This document shows, in pieces, positions 53,640 through 63,412 of a stretch of 64,000 nucleotides of DNA (positions are counted from its first letter, which is position 1; every line of letters starts with the position of its first letter). Origin of the DNA: JADJPG01 sp964491875 (GTDB lineage Bacteria; Verrucomicrobiota; Verrucomicrobiia; Limisphaerales; JADJPG01); NCBI GenBank assembly GCA_964491875.1, contig CAZBIC010000016.1, positions 1-64,000 on the forward strand, given 5' to 3'. The notes below the pieces were generated by a model that was not told the origin of the DNA, searched no databases, and saw only the letters and a program-made list of their open reading frames with translations. The translations under genes were made by a program, and so were the position numbers.

Positions 53640-56600
53640 TCATTTCGCCTTCCGCTTCTCTTCCAGCGTCAAATGCCGGTCGTTGTCGCGCTCGTCGCCC
53701 CACGGCGAGCCGGGCGGATTCTTGCCGCGATCTTTGCCCCACTTGATGTTCGGAGTTTTGCGCAGGACTCCGGCCTCGATGAACGGGCGGATGTTCAGGC
53801 GCACGCCGTCGTTCAGGTCGGGATGCCAGCCGATGGGCTGCTGCTCCAGTGGCTTCCAGCGCACAAAAATGTCGTGCGGCGTTTCGCCTTCGAGGATGAG
53901 CTTCAGCTTATCCTGGAGTTGGCGGGCCTTGAGGAGGCGGTCGTCTGCGCCGCTTTCCTGCTGGGCCACGGCGTCCTGCTGTTTCTTGATCCACTCGCCA
54001 AGGTAGGTGTATGTGAGCTTCTCCAGCAGCTTGTGATCGAGCCGGTGATAATTCACCAAGGCGCTGAAGCCATCCTTCCGGCCATCCCAAATCTGGAAGA
54101 TGAACGGGCGATGATGGAACAGCTTGTAGTGCTGCTCGAAGAATCCGTTGCGCAGCCAGTCCTCCAACGTGCTGCCTGCGTAATCCACCGAGGCCAGCAA
54201 TTCATCCTGCCGGGTCGGACTCCACTGCTTGCCGTAGGCCGCGATGAGCAGCTCGCGCACGCGGTCGGCGGCGGGCTGCTCGCCGCGCACGGACGGGATG
54301 CAGACGATGCCGTCGCCGTCCACGAACTTTTCCAGGCCATCGGGCGGCACGGGCGGAGCGCCGGAGACGGTCTGGCCGGTCTGACGCGGCCAGCGATAGC
54401 CGAGCAACCGTGCCACGCCCACCTGCAACGGCGCGGTGGAATCCACCGGATGCCCGGCGAACAACCACTGCGTCACGTCGTTAGAAGAAGGCTCGGGCAA
54501 ACCGTTCGGATACTTTTCCGCCGCCACGCGCTGCCAGTGAGCAAGATTGAAGGGCACCTTTACGAGTGAGGCGTTCGTTACCTTTACGGCACGATCAACC
54601 AGTCTTAACTCCTTCGCATACTCTGGCGAACAACAGTAAGCCCAAATCGCAGGGAGCAGTTTGCTATCCGCTGGCAAAATGACTGCTGCGTTTTGCTCGA
54701 AAATTTCGCCGCAGTAGAGAGCACACCGAACTTCTCGCACTCTAAGGAACGCCACACCCCACCTGCCGAAAGCTTCGACGCCTTGCACCCGCGCCTGCGA
54801 GTCGTTTTGAAGTCTTCCACTTCCTTGCTCCCACCTAATTAGATGTTCCCGGCCCGCGAAAATACTCTCACCTTCTGGGGGCGATAGACACGTCTCCCAA
54901 GTCTTGGAGATGTGAGGAAGTTCCCAGAACGCAACCATGTAATATGGATTGTCGCCTGTTTGAATTCCTACAAGGCCCTTTGCATGTTTGCTGAGTAAGA
55001 CATCGTCAGCACTAGCCGTGAGTTTGAGACGGTGATCCGGGTTCTTGAACTGCCAGGCTTGGCTCAGGACCGATATTGTGCCGCGCCGGAGTTCGTCTTG
55101 TTTTTCAGGGATGGTTGGACACGGCAAAGCATCCAGCGCGGACATGTTTTGCCCGGCCGCCGGTTGAGCTTTGCTGAGAACCACCAAGACGGCTGACGGC
55201 CCACGATCACGGAAAGCCTGCCAAGCCTCCTCACCAAGTGTTGCCAAGCAGTCGATGGCAGACCCCGTCAACAACCCGCGTCTGAAATCACGGTAGCTTC
55301 CGAGAAAAAGCCAACCCTGTGGCGCAACCACAGCAGTGCTACCACCATGCTGGCAAAATTCGAGGCAGCGAGTTATGAAGCAAGTCGCAAGATCCGCTTT
55401 GCCGTCTGCATAGAGTCGTTCGCAATGGTCTTTGAGGGTATCCCCCTGCTTGCCGCGCCCGAGGTAGGGAACATTGGTTAGAACCAAGCCGTAGCTTGCA
55501 GACATCAAATTCGCTGCACTCGCCATCCCCCGCGCCGCGACGCCAATTTCGTTCAGGTCATCGTTCTTCTTGGCCCTCTCCGATTGGAGCGCCTTGGTCA
55601 GCAGCGGCTGGAGTTCGGCAAAGCTGGCTGTCACCAAATCACCCTGCGAGAGCTGGCGCGGGTTGATGAGGCTGCCCAGCTCCGGCGCTTTCTGGAATAG
55701 GTCGTAAAGTTGTTCCAGGCCGCTGCGCAGGCGGGTGTCGCCATTGGCCAGCGCCAGCCAGTCATCCTTGCGGGCGTTCACGCCCAGCCCGGAGCACGCG
55801 ATGTTCATCGGTGGCAGCGGGCGGAAGCTGTCCGTGAATTTCCACGCCGTCAGAGCCAGCGCGAACGCCGCAATCTGCGTGCAGCGCGGGTCGAGTTCCA
55901 GCCCGTGCAGGTTCTCGCGCAGCACCGCATCGCAGGCGTCCTGCGCCGTGAGCTTTTCATCCGCCATCCGCAGCCGCACCAGGATGTCGAACGCCGCGAT
56001 GAGCATGTGCCCGCTGCCACAGCAGGGATCGAGCAGCTTGAATTCCTTCAGGGCTTTCGGCCAGCCAGGGAAAGCGCCAGCGGCGGGACGCCAGGGGCCG
56101 TTCTCACCATCGCGCACGAAGCGCAGATATTCCCAGTTCAGCCCCGGCAGCGCGACGAGCTTCCGGCAGTCGTCCTCGGTCTGGCATTTGTCCCAGTCCG
56201 CCTTCGGAATTTTGTCCTCGGAGATCAGTCGTGCTGCCCACCACGCGCCGATGGTGTTGTGCAGGAGGAAGAGCACCATGTAGTGCTCGGTGAAGAGCTG
56301 CGTGACGGCGGGCAGGGTTTCGCCCGTGATTTTGTCGCCGGACTTGTTGACCTCGTCTTTGCGCTCCGCCTGCCAGAACTGATAGACCCAGCCCAGGCTG
56401 TCCTCCGCTGTGAACACTTCTGGCACGAGATCGGTGACGAGCTTTTCCAGCGCCCGCTTGTGCTCAGGCGCGAAGCTGACCTGGAGCACTGGATCATCAG
56501 GCCGGAAAATCTGCGGCAACATCCGGGCGGCGTAACGACCCGCGAGCGACCAGCCATCCGCCGCACCTTCACCCACCGCAAGTTCCTCGCACTCCGCCAG

Positions 56601-56936
56601 CGTAACCGCCACGCCATCCGGGTGCATGAGCAGATGGTTCTCCGCCAGGAAACGGGCGAACAACATCCGGTGCCAGTGCTCATACGCGCACTCATGGAGC
56701 AGACGGCGAATGGGCTGCGCCCCCGTCTTCGGATCGCGCTGGTCGCCAAGCTGCCGTCCATGCGCCCGCAGCCGATTGCGCAACTGCCTCTCCTCCGCGC
56801 TGAGATGCGACCCCGGCTCCGCACTGCCGACATGCAACCGCTCCAGCGCGACCTTCGCAGCAGCCTCTGCCTGCCGCCGCGCCGCTTTGACGGTGTTCTC
56901 CAAACGATTCCGAAGTTCTGAGGGAAGGACGGGCAT
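53640..56936 (-). CDS. pglX: PglX, BREX adenine-specific DNA methyltransferase
   Basis: 1098 residues, in the usual PglX range. SAM motif I is LLDPCCGSGHMLIAA (303-312) and motif IV is TNVPYLGRG, where NVPY (488-491) replaces the common NPPY of N6-adenine methyltransferases. The N-terminal ~230 residues are the helical PglX-specific region and the C-terminal part the target-recognition region. In BREX the enzyme marks host DNA at a non-palindromic site to protect it from exclusion. The TIR gene ends 3 bp upstream; the methyltransferase-like paralogues start 18 bp downstream. Confidence 0.9.
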   Translation of the reverse strand: MPVLPSELRNRLENTVKAARRQAEAAAKVALERLHVGSAEPGSHLSAEERQLRNRLRAHGRQLGDQRDPKTGAQPIRRLLHECAYEHWHRMLFARFLAENHLLMHPDGVAVTLAECEELAVGEGAADGWSLAGRYAARMLPQIFRPDDPVLQVSFAPEHKRALEKLVTDLVPEVFTAEDSLGWVYQFWQAERKDEVNKSGDKITGETLPAVTQLFTEHYMVLFLLHNTIGAWWAARLISEDKIPKADWDKCQTEDDCRKLVALPGLNWEYLRFVRDGENGPWRPAAGAFPGWPKALKEFKLLDPCCGSGHMLIAAFDILVRLRMADEKLTAQDACDAVLRENLHGLELDPRCTQIAAFALALTAWKFTDSFRPLPPMNIACSGLGVNARKDDWLALANGDTRLRSGLEQLYDLFQKAPELGSLINPRQLSQGDLVTASFAELQPLLTKALQSERAKKNDDLNEIGVAARGMASAANLMSASYGLVLTNVPYLGRGKQGDTLKDHCERLYADGKADLATCFITRCLEFCQHGGSTAVVAPQGWLFLGSYRDFRRGLLTGSAIDCLATLGEEAWQAFRDRGPSAVLVVLSKAQPAAGQNMSALDALPCPTIPEKQDELRRGTISVLSQAWQFKNPDHRLKLTASADDVLLSKHAKGLVGIQTGDNPYYMVAFWELPHISKTWETCLSPPEGESIFAGREHLIRWEQGSGRLQNDSQARVQGVEAFGRWGVAFLRVREVRCALYCGEIFEQNAAVILPADSKLLPAIWAYCCSPEYAKELRLVDRAVKVTNASLVKVPFNLAHWQRVAAEKYPNGLPEPSSNDVTQWLFAGHPVDSTAPLQVGVARLLGYRWPRQTGQTVSGAPPVPPDGLEKFVDGDGIVCIPSVRGEQPAADRVRELLIAAYGKQWSPTRQDELLASVDYAGSTLEDWLRNGFFEQHYKLFHHRPFIFQIWDGRKDGFSALVNYHRLDHKLLEKLTYTYLGEWIKKQQDAVAQQESGADDRLLKARQLQDKLKLILEGETPHDIFVRWKPLEQQPIGWHPDLNDGVRLNIRPFIEAGVLRKTPNIKWGKDRGKNPPGSPWGDERDNDRHLTLEEKRKAK

Positions 56937-56939
56937 GTC

Positions 56940-57983
56940 TCAATAGGGGTAAACTTCCAGAACTCGGTGCCAAAACTCCTTGTTCTTCAGGTTAATCGGG
57001 AATTCGTAATCTCCCTCCAGCTTCGCAATAAGGTCAGTTTGCGATTTGTCTCTGAGGAATTGATCAAGTTCGCGCAGGGCGTCCCGCGCTTTCGCTACAC
57101 GAATATGCTCTGGGTTCGGCGTGTAATGATCGTTGTATACGATCACCTCTTGGCGCTGTTCAGCCTCACGAACGTCCTCCCGTTCGTCCCTGTCAGCCCA
57201 GTGGCAGAATTCGTCACGGCGTTCACAAAAAATTGCTGAAATGGTTGCACGGCGGACTTTCCCGAAGGCGGTCTTCAAAAGTGCAACGAGCTTCTCAAAC
57301 TGTTCCTGGCTGGAGGAATACTTGCGATCTACGAGCCTGACCTGGTCGCTGTCTTTGCACTTTTCCAGGTCATCAATCTGGTTTCTCAAGGTCCTTGCCT
57401 CTTTCTCCTTGTTGCCGACCTCCGTCATCGCAGCTTGATACTTTTCTTCCACTGCTTTCAAACTCTCCGCAGGCACGCTGCTCGGCCCTTCCAAGGAACT
57501 CAAAACGTCGGCTAGGCCATTTAGGAATGAGTCGCGTTTCACATTCCATGTCGGTGTGGGCACGGAGGCTCCAAGCGTGCTCTGCACTTTGTCGCGTAAC
57601 TCGTCCAAGTAGCTGGCACTGGTCACGTCACCAGCTTGGGTTACTGCCAGCGTGGCCTTGAGCTTCCCTTTATCCAACGGAGGAACAACGATGGGAAAGC
57701 TGGGCAAGTCCATGCCCCACACCGCCCCCAGTTCACACAAGCAAAAGTGACTGGCGAAAAAGTTCTCGCTCAGAAGCAGGATAACCAGTCTTGGTTTCTG
57801 AATTTGCTGCCGCAGATACTCAATGAAACTGGATGTCCCGGCAGGAATGCCTTTTCCCTCCAATGTGGTGCAGAGGATCTTGTTTGGACTCACATCGCAG
57901 CCCGATGTAAGCAAATCCGCCAGTTTATCGGCCAGCGCCTTGTCTTTGGAGGCGTGGCTCAGGAAGATTTCTTTCTGCTGCAT
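56940..57983 (-). CDS. TIR-domain protein embedded in BREX array
   Basis: 347 residues. Residues 1-about 140 are a TIR domain: KEIFLSHASKDKALADKLADLL, TTLEGKGIPAGTSSF, VILLLSENFFASHFCLCELG. Glu-84 in CELG is in the position of the catalytic glutamate of TIR NAD-hydrolases. Residues about 175-230 are a charged coiled coil and the rest is alpha/beta. Bacterial TIR proteins deplete NAD or make cyclic-ADP-ribose-type signals upon phage sensing. Here it lies 15 bp after the GHKL ATPase-nuclease gene and 3 bp before pglX. No separate sensor is seen, so the partner is probably the ATPase. Confidence 0.83.
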   Translation of the reverse strand: MQQKEIFLSHASKDKALADKLADLLTSGCDVSPNKILCTTLEGKGIPAGTSSFIEYLRQQIQKPRLVILLLSENFFASHFCLCELGAVWGMDLPSFPIVVPPLDKGKLKATLAVTQAGDVTSASYLDELRDKVQSTLGASVPTPTWNVKRDSFLNGLADVLSSLEGPSSVPAESLKAVEEKYQAAMTEVGNKEKEARTLRNQIDDLEKCKDSDQVRLVDRKYSSSQEQFEKLVALLKTAFGKVRRATISAIFCERRDEFCHWADRDEREDVREAEQRQEVIVYNDHYTPNPEHIRVAKARDALRELDQFLRDKSQTDLIAKLEGDYEFPINLKNKEFWHRVLEVYPY

Positions 57984-57998
57984 CGTGGAGGTGGTAGT

Positions 57999-59984
57999 TC
58001 AGCTTTTTTTGGCGTCCTTGTTCTCAGCCTTAGCCGAGGTGGGGATGTACTTCTCATGCGCCTTCGTCAGGTAGCTCAGAGCTGAAGCGCGGTCAGCCTC
58101 GTAGTCGAGTTGCCGCTTGAAGAAGTTGAGCCTCGCTTTGCACTCCTGAAGAAGCTGGCCCCACGTCTTTGCCCACACCGTGATCCGCAATTCCGCGTCG
58201 TCGAACACCAGCCCAGCCGGACGCTCGCGCTGATTCGCCTTGCGCCGCGCCTCCTCCGTCATCTCGTTGGAGATCGCCCAAAAGACCCACTTCGTCTTGG
58301 TGTCCCGGAATCGTTCGTCCTTGGCGACGGCTATCGCGTAATCCTCGACTTGACCGAGAACCTTGGTGCAAATCTTCTTTCTTGGACGCTTCAACTCCAC
58401 GACCAGGTGTTCGCGTTCATCGGCTCGTGGTTGGGGCACCGTGCGAGCCAAGAGGAGGTCGATCCGTCCAGTTGAGCCGTCTTCAAGTATAACCGGAGCA
58501 TCATCGTCCAAAGGCTTGCGCATCACGTCCAGGTGCTTCACCAGGACTTCGTTGAGGGTATCCTCGTTGCTGGTCAGGTGAAACTCTTCGCCGAAGATCC
58601 ATGTTTCCTTGGCCAAGACCTGATGGAGTTGATCGCGTTCCAGCAACTGCTGCTTGGACTCCTTGTCGAACAGCATCAGCTCCAGGCCGCGCACAAAATC
58701 GAGCCGGTTGGCCACCAGCTTCGCGGAGGCGATGATGGCCGACAGCGTGGTCTTTTGCAGCAGCTCGGCGAGGTCATCCTGATGTTCCTTGGGCAGATTG
58801 AGGACATCCTGAAAGATGCGTTGCAGCGTCTCCGGGTTCTCCTTGAGCGCCTGTTTAACGAGATTGAAGGTGAACCGCTTGCTCGTCGTGCTGGAGTCGT
58901 CGAAGTCAGACAAGTAGGAATTGATGTTGACCGCCACCACGTCGAATACTTGACGCTCGGCCTCCTCCACCTTGTCCTTCGGATCTCCCTCGTATGGGTA
59001 AATCTTTGTGTCTTTCCACTCTTGCAACAGCGCAGCGGCATTCTCCACCGCCCGGAGCCGAAAGTGTTCGCGTAGCTTGCCCTTGGCGGCTTGCACGAGC
59101 GCGGCGACATCCTTATGAAGCTCCTCCAACGTCAGGAGGCCCTCTTTGTCCAGCTCGCGGATGTGATCGCATTTGAGGTAGGCCGTAAAATTGAATCCAG
59201 GGGCTTGGATGCCCGGCGATACCTCATGCAACGAAATGCCCGACGAGTCGCACAGGTGCAGGGCGCGGTCCTGTGGCTCCTTCCATTCGATGACGGTCAG
59301 ATCAGCAGTCGTCGTCTTCCCATCAGACAAATTGATTTCCCCGAGCGGCAGATTATCGAACCGATAACGAGCCAGCGCTGGATCGATGATGGTTCCGTTG
59401 TAGTCGATCTTGATGCCGGGATATTCACTTAGATAGACGGCGAAATAGTTCGTGAACTCCTGTGGTGCCTTGTCGGAAGTAAGCGACGTAAAATTCTTGC
59501 TGATGTTCGTGACGGTGACTTCGGTACCCGTGGCAGGATCTTTAACCGGAACCGGGTCGCTCGACTCGAATGACTCCAAGTCGTGAGCCATTCCCGTGAT
59601 GGTGTAGCCAATGACTGATCCGTTCTGCCGTGCGCGGGTATTCCATTGCACTAGTGACCCGAGCGCAAACGCCTTGAACCGCCCCTTGCCGGACTTACCG
59701 TGAAGGCTACGACCTCCATTCGAGCGAGCCTTTTTGGTTTTCCACGATCCTCCGAGACTGCCGAACAATGACTCGGCTTCGTCGTAGGGTATTCCAGTGC
59801 CGTTGTCTGAGACTCGTATCGCGTCCAACGTGTCCAGCCGGTTGAAATCAAAGCGGATTGCGATCTTGTTTGCGTCGGCGTCGAGGCTGTTCCAAACAAG
59901 CTCCGCAATGGAGGCGATGGGGCGCTTCGTAGCGGCAAGCGTCCCAATGTGGTCACCCTTTACGTTTACCGGGATCTTTTTCAT
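57999..59984 (-). CDS. GHKL ATPase with C-terminal nuclease-like domain
   Basis: 661 residues from ATG 59984, overlapping the brxC stop by ATGA (the longer frame to 60179 is shadow). The N-terminal ~200 residues are a GHKL (HATPase_c) domain: N-box ASIAELVWNSLDA (Glu-28, Asn-32), the DNGTGIP box (60-66) and SLHGKSGKGRFKA lid (93-105). The C-terminal third includes GRIDLLLARTVP and EHLVVELKRPRKK, a D ... E-L-K pattern of the PD-(D/E)XK nuclease fold. GHKL-type ATPases coupled to nucleases act like MutL. Its position between brxC and the TIR gene suggests a sensor-effector pair. It is not a known core BREX gene. Confidence 0.8.
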   Translation of the reverse strand: MKKIPVNVKGDHIGTLAATKRPIASIAELVWNSLDADANKIAIRFDFNRLDTLDAIRVSDNGTGIPYDEAESLFGSLGGSWKTKKARSNGGRSLHGKSGKGRFKAFALGSLVQWNTRARQNGSVIGYTITGMAHDLESFESSDPVPVKDPATGTEVTVTNISKNFTSLTSDKAPQEFTNYFAVYLSEYPGIKIDYNGTIIDPALARYRFDNLPLGEINLSDGKTTTADLTVIEWKEPQDRALHLCDSSGISLHEVSPGIQAPGFNFTAYLKCDHIRELDKEGLLTLEELHKDVAALVQAAKGKLREHFRLRAVENAAALLQEWKDTKIYPYEGDPKDKVEEAERQVFDVVAVNINSYLSDFDDSSTTSKRFTFNLVKQALKENPETLQRIFQDVLNLPKEHQDDLAELLQKTTLSAIIASAKLVANRLDFVRGLELMLFDKESKQQLLERDQLHQVLAKETWIFGEEFHLTSNEDTLNEVLVKHLDVMRKPLDDDAPVILEDGSTGRIDLLLARTVPQPRADEREHLVVELKRPRKKICTKVLGQVEDYAIAVAKDERFRDTKTKWVFWAISNEMTEEARRKANQRERPAGLVFDDAELRITVWAKTWGQLLQECKARLNFFKRQLDYEADRASALSYLTKAHEKYIPTSAKAENKDAKKS

Positions 59985-62900
59985 AGCCCGACCGGGCCGT
60001 CCTTGAGTTTCTCCTGCACCTGTTGTTTCACGTTGGCCAACCAACCTTCGAGTTCGGCTTCGCTGCGAATGGTAGCCGAGGGCAACGTGATGTAAACGAC
60101 CTTTGGTTCGATGAGCTTGGCCGCGTCCCGCAGTGCCTTCTGGAATCGCTGCGGCAGGGCATCGCACCGGGCCTGCCACATGTCGAGACTCATGGCTTCC
60201 AAGCTTGCGGTGACCTCAGCTTCAGTTCCGACCGCAATGCCAGGCACCTTGGTCAGTTCATTTTGATCGAGGAGTGATTGGCGCTGTTCTTCGGTGAGCT
60301 TTGGCCAGGCATCCGACTTTTTCAGGGCATCCGTGCCTTCGGAGTGGAGCCGCTGATAGAGGGAACGGTGGGCGGTCAGTTTCTCTCGGAGAAGCTGCGT
60401 GAGCTTGTCGCACAACGGCGCAACTGGGTCTGGATCGGCGAGAAGCTGGCGCTCATTCAGAATGGTCTGCGACTGCTGCCGGGCTTCCTCTGCTTCCGGC
60501 AAGTCGTCCGCGTGCGCGGCCAGCTTATTCAAGCTACTCCAGCGCGGCAGACGATCCTGAATGGCTTTGGCCGTCTTCGCCCATTCAGCGAGCTGCTGGG
60601 TTACGACATCACGGTGGTCGTAAAGCTTGACCAGTTGGTCATTGCCCGTGAGCGCCTTGATTTCCTTCACCACCGCGACCTCCGGCTTTTCGGGACGAGG
60701 CGCATCACCACCGGCAGACTCGGCTAGCTCAATGGCCTTGAGCACGAAGGCCGGTGCGACCGCTGCCTCTTCGCCCGGTTTGCAGCCGATACCCGCAGCC
60801 TGGAACAGCTTTCGGATGGCGAGCTTCTGCGCGGCGGAAATGGTAACGTGCTCGGTGCGGAAGTCGCAGATGCCGATCTTGGCGTGGTCGAGCTGTCTGG
60901 GATCAAACGGCTGCCCGTTCTGGGTCACGCGCAGGTGGCCGGTAACCGACAGCAACGCCAGCGCACCGTCAATCGCATCGCCGGGCCAGCCGAATTGGCC
61001 GGAGGAAAACTGCTTGCGGATTTCACTACCACGCTTGCCCGCGTTGACGAAGGCGAGAACAGCGGAGCACACCGGATGCTTGTCCGTGTCACCTTTGAAG
61101 CCGAGAGCCTCCAGCGCGTTGCCGTCTCCCTTTTTGGCCCGCTCGACGACTTTCTCCCAGCGCGGATCGTCCGCGACATCGAACTGAGGATAGAGACGAG
61201 TCAGCGCGTTCCGGGATGCTTCCTCGACGCGGTCCTGCATAAAGATACCGGCAATCTCGTTGCCCCCAGCCATGAAGACCCGTGTGCCGTGAATGATTTC
61301 CTGGACGATGCCCTTGAGCTTCGCCTCGGCAACGGCCTTGCGCGTCTCGATGGCGGCGCGGGCCTCCAGACCTTCTGGCGTGGAGGGCAGGCCCTTGATG
61401 TTCAGCGTTTCCTCGGCGGCTTTAAGACTGGCGACGCACTTCTTCAAGTCGTCCGCCGACCGGCGCGGGATGTAAACGAAAACGAGCGGGCTGTCCGTAC
61501 CGGCTTTCTGTGCTTCAGCAACGATGGATTTTTCATCGACGGTCCAACCATCACGCACCCACACGGGCACACCCTGGCCGGTGGGGATCGGAGTTTCCGC
61601 GCTGGTGAACAGCTCAACCTTGCGGGCGACCTTGCTGTTACCCTGGATGACTTTGAGATTCTTCAGCTCACCGCACTCAGCACGCAACAAATCGGCCCGT
61701 TCGCTGGCGATGCGAGCGTCGTCGTTGACGATGCGGTTGTAGTTCTTCTTGAACTCCGCATCCCAGCTCGCGCTCTCCGGTGTCTGAAGACGATACTCCT
61801 CGTCCACGACCATGATGTGTCCGGCCTGCGCGAGTGACTGGAGCAGTTCGGGAACTTTCTTCCGCAACTCGGCGCTGCCCGCCTTCAAATCTTCGACGAG
61901 GAGATCGGCCAGGGTTTCCGCCGTGGCGCGGATGCCGAGATCCGCTCCAGTTTCACGCGGCAGCTTGTTGATCAGGAACACCAGCGAGCAGATGCGGGCG
62001 CTCAGTTTTCCGTCCGCACTGCCGTCGTCCAGCTTGCGGATCATTTCGTCGATCTTGGGCTGGAGCACGCCGGTCTGCAAAAGGTCGGTGGACTTGACCT
62101 GATAAATGAAATCACCGCCGACGACGGTTTCAGCGGAACGGTCGGAATAGGCGCGGACAGACTCGTAAACGATGCCAAGCTGGTTGCGCAGTTGCGCGGC
62201 GGTGCCCGCGACATCAACGGCGCGGAGCACGCGCTCCCAGAAACGCCGCCGGACGGGCAGCAAGGGATAGTCCGGGATGTGCGCGGCGTTGTCCTCAGTG
62301 CGATACTCGATCTTCGTGCCGCGCAAATGCCGGGTGATCTCGCCCTCGTGCGATGAGATGATCTGTTTGATGGCGTTGGCCTTGTCCGGCTTCTTCGCGG
62401 TAATGACTTTGCGGATGACCGCCTCGACATCCGTGTCGCTCAGTTGAATGGGCACGCGGAACCGGTCGCGCAATTTTTGAAGCTGCGGTGTACCGCTCAA
62501 GGCTGATTGCCCGGTGGCGACGATGAGCATCCGGCTGTTGAGCTGCTTGCTGCACGCCTCGACGACCTCCTGAATTTGGAGGCTGCGGTCGGAATCATCA
62601 CCGATGAACTGCTGGACTTCATCCAGCACGACAAGCGTGCAAGGCAGTTGCCCATTGACTGAGATGGCCTCGCGGATCGCCTGGAGCATGTCGTCGATGG
62701 TGATGTCCTTGACGTTAGGGAACTGCTGCGCGAGTGACTTGGAGATGTCGCTCACCGAGGTTCCAAGGCCCTCTTCGACGAGCGCCTTGTGCAGCACAGT
62801 CGAAACCCAGAGATTGTTCAGCTCCCTCGTGAAATCCCGCCCGCCGCTCTCGACCTTGGATTTCACCGCGTCTAACTTTCCGTTCTCACGCAGCCACAAC

Positions 62901-63412
62901 ACGAAGCGGGCGACAGGAAACTTCGGCGGCAGGCCAACTGATTTGAAGAGGATGTTCAGCAGCGACAGTCGCACGTTGTCGCCAAGTTCGCCGCGCAGGG
63001 TGCCGGAGGCGGCGTGAAGACCACCCAACCGCTTGCCCGACGTGGTGAGTTCCTTGAGCAAGTCGGCGACCTCAGAGGACAGGTTGGTAAGACCCCGCGC
63101 CCTGGCCTTGTCTTCGTCGAACTCAAAGTCGTTCCACAGGTAGCGGAGGATTTTCCCTAGGTGGGACTTACCGGAGCCGTAGAATCCGCTGACCCACACG
63201 GCGGGTTGCTCGGGACGCTCCAGGCTCGCCAAGTAGCTGCGGAGAATCTTCTCCAGGCCCTTGGCGTATTCGCCTTCGCAAACGAAGGTCGTCAGCTCGA
63301 AGCGCAGCGTCTTCAGCTCCTCCGGCGTCACTGCATCCTTCACGAACGCCACGCCGTTGTTCAGCAACTGGAGCTTGTTGGGACTGGTCAGAAACAGGTC
63401 GCCGATCTTCAT
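59981..63412 (-). CDS. brxC: BrxC, BREX P-loop ATPase
   Basis: About 1143 residues from ATG 63412 (overlaps brxB by ATGA; a longer frame to 63463 is unlikely). It begins KIGDLFLTSPNKLQLLNNGVAFV, the BrxC signature, with Walker A GFYGSGKSHLGK at 76-87 and Walker B LVVLDEVQQFIGDD around residue 240. The C-terminal half is helical (KLTQLLREKLTAHRS ...). BrxC is the large ATPase of BREX, needed with PglX and PglZ. The GHKL ATPase-nuclease gene overlaps its stop codon. Confidence 0.9.
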   Translation of the reverse strand: MKIGDLFLTSPNKLQLLNNGVAFVKDAVTPEELKTLRFELTTFVCEGEYAKGLEKILRSYLASLERPEQPAVWVSGFYGSGKSHLGKILRYLWNDFEFDEDKARARGLTNLSSEVADLLKELTTSGKRLGGLHAASGTLRGELGDNVRLSLLNILFKSVGLPPKFPVARFVLWLRENGKLDAVKSKVESGGRDFTRELNNLWVSTVLHKALVEEGLGTSVSDISKSLAQQFPNVKDITIDDMLQAIREAISVNGQLPCTLVVLDEVQQFIGDDSDRSLQIQEVVEACSKQLNSRMLIVATGQSALSGTPQLQKLRDRFRVPIQLSDTDVEAVIRKVITAKKPDKANAIKQIISSHEGEITRHLRGTKIEYRTEDNAAHIPDYPLLPVRRRFWERVLRAVDVAGTAAQLRNQLGIVYESVRAYSDRSAETVVGGDFIYQVKSTDLLQTGVLQPKIDEMIRKLDDGSADGKLSARICSLVFLINKLPRETGADLGIRATAETLADLLVEDLKAGSAELRKKVPELLQSLAQAGHIMVVDEEYRLQTPESASWDAEFKKNYNRIVNDDARIASERADLLRAECGELKNLKVIQGNSKVARKVELFTSAETPIPTGQGVPVWVRDGWTVDEKSIVAEAQKAGTDSPLVFVYIPRRSADDLKKCVASLKAAEETLNIKGLPSTPEGLEARAAIETRKAVAEAKLKGIVQEIIHGTRVFMAGGNEIAGIFMQDRVEEASRNALTRLYPQFDVADDPRWEKVVERAKKGDGNALEALGFKGDTDKHPVCSAVLAFVNAGKRGSEIRKQFSSGQFGWPGDAIDGALALLSVTGHLRVTQNGQPFDPRQLDHAKIGICDFRTEHVTISAAQKLAIRKLFQAAGIGCKPGEEAAVAPAFVLKAIELAESAGGDAPRPEKPEVAVVKEIKALTGNDQLVKLYDHRDVVTQQLAEWAKTAKAIQDRLPRWSSLNKLAAHADDLPEAEEARQQSQTILNERQLLADPDPVAPLCDKLTQLLREKLTAHRSLYQRLHSEGTDALKKSDAWPKLTEEQRQSLLDQNELTKVPGIAVGTEAEVTASLEAMSLDMWQARCDALPQRFQKALRDAAKLIEPKVVYITLPSATIRSEAELEGWLANVKQQVQEKLKDGPVGL

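Noticed and set aside
59985..60179. N-terminal extension of the GHKL ATPase frame
   Set aside because: It overlaps the brxC coding region and has no domain text; ATG 59984 forms ATGA with the brxC stop.
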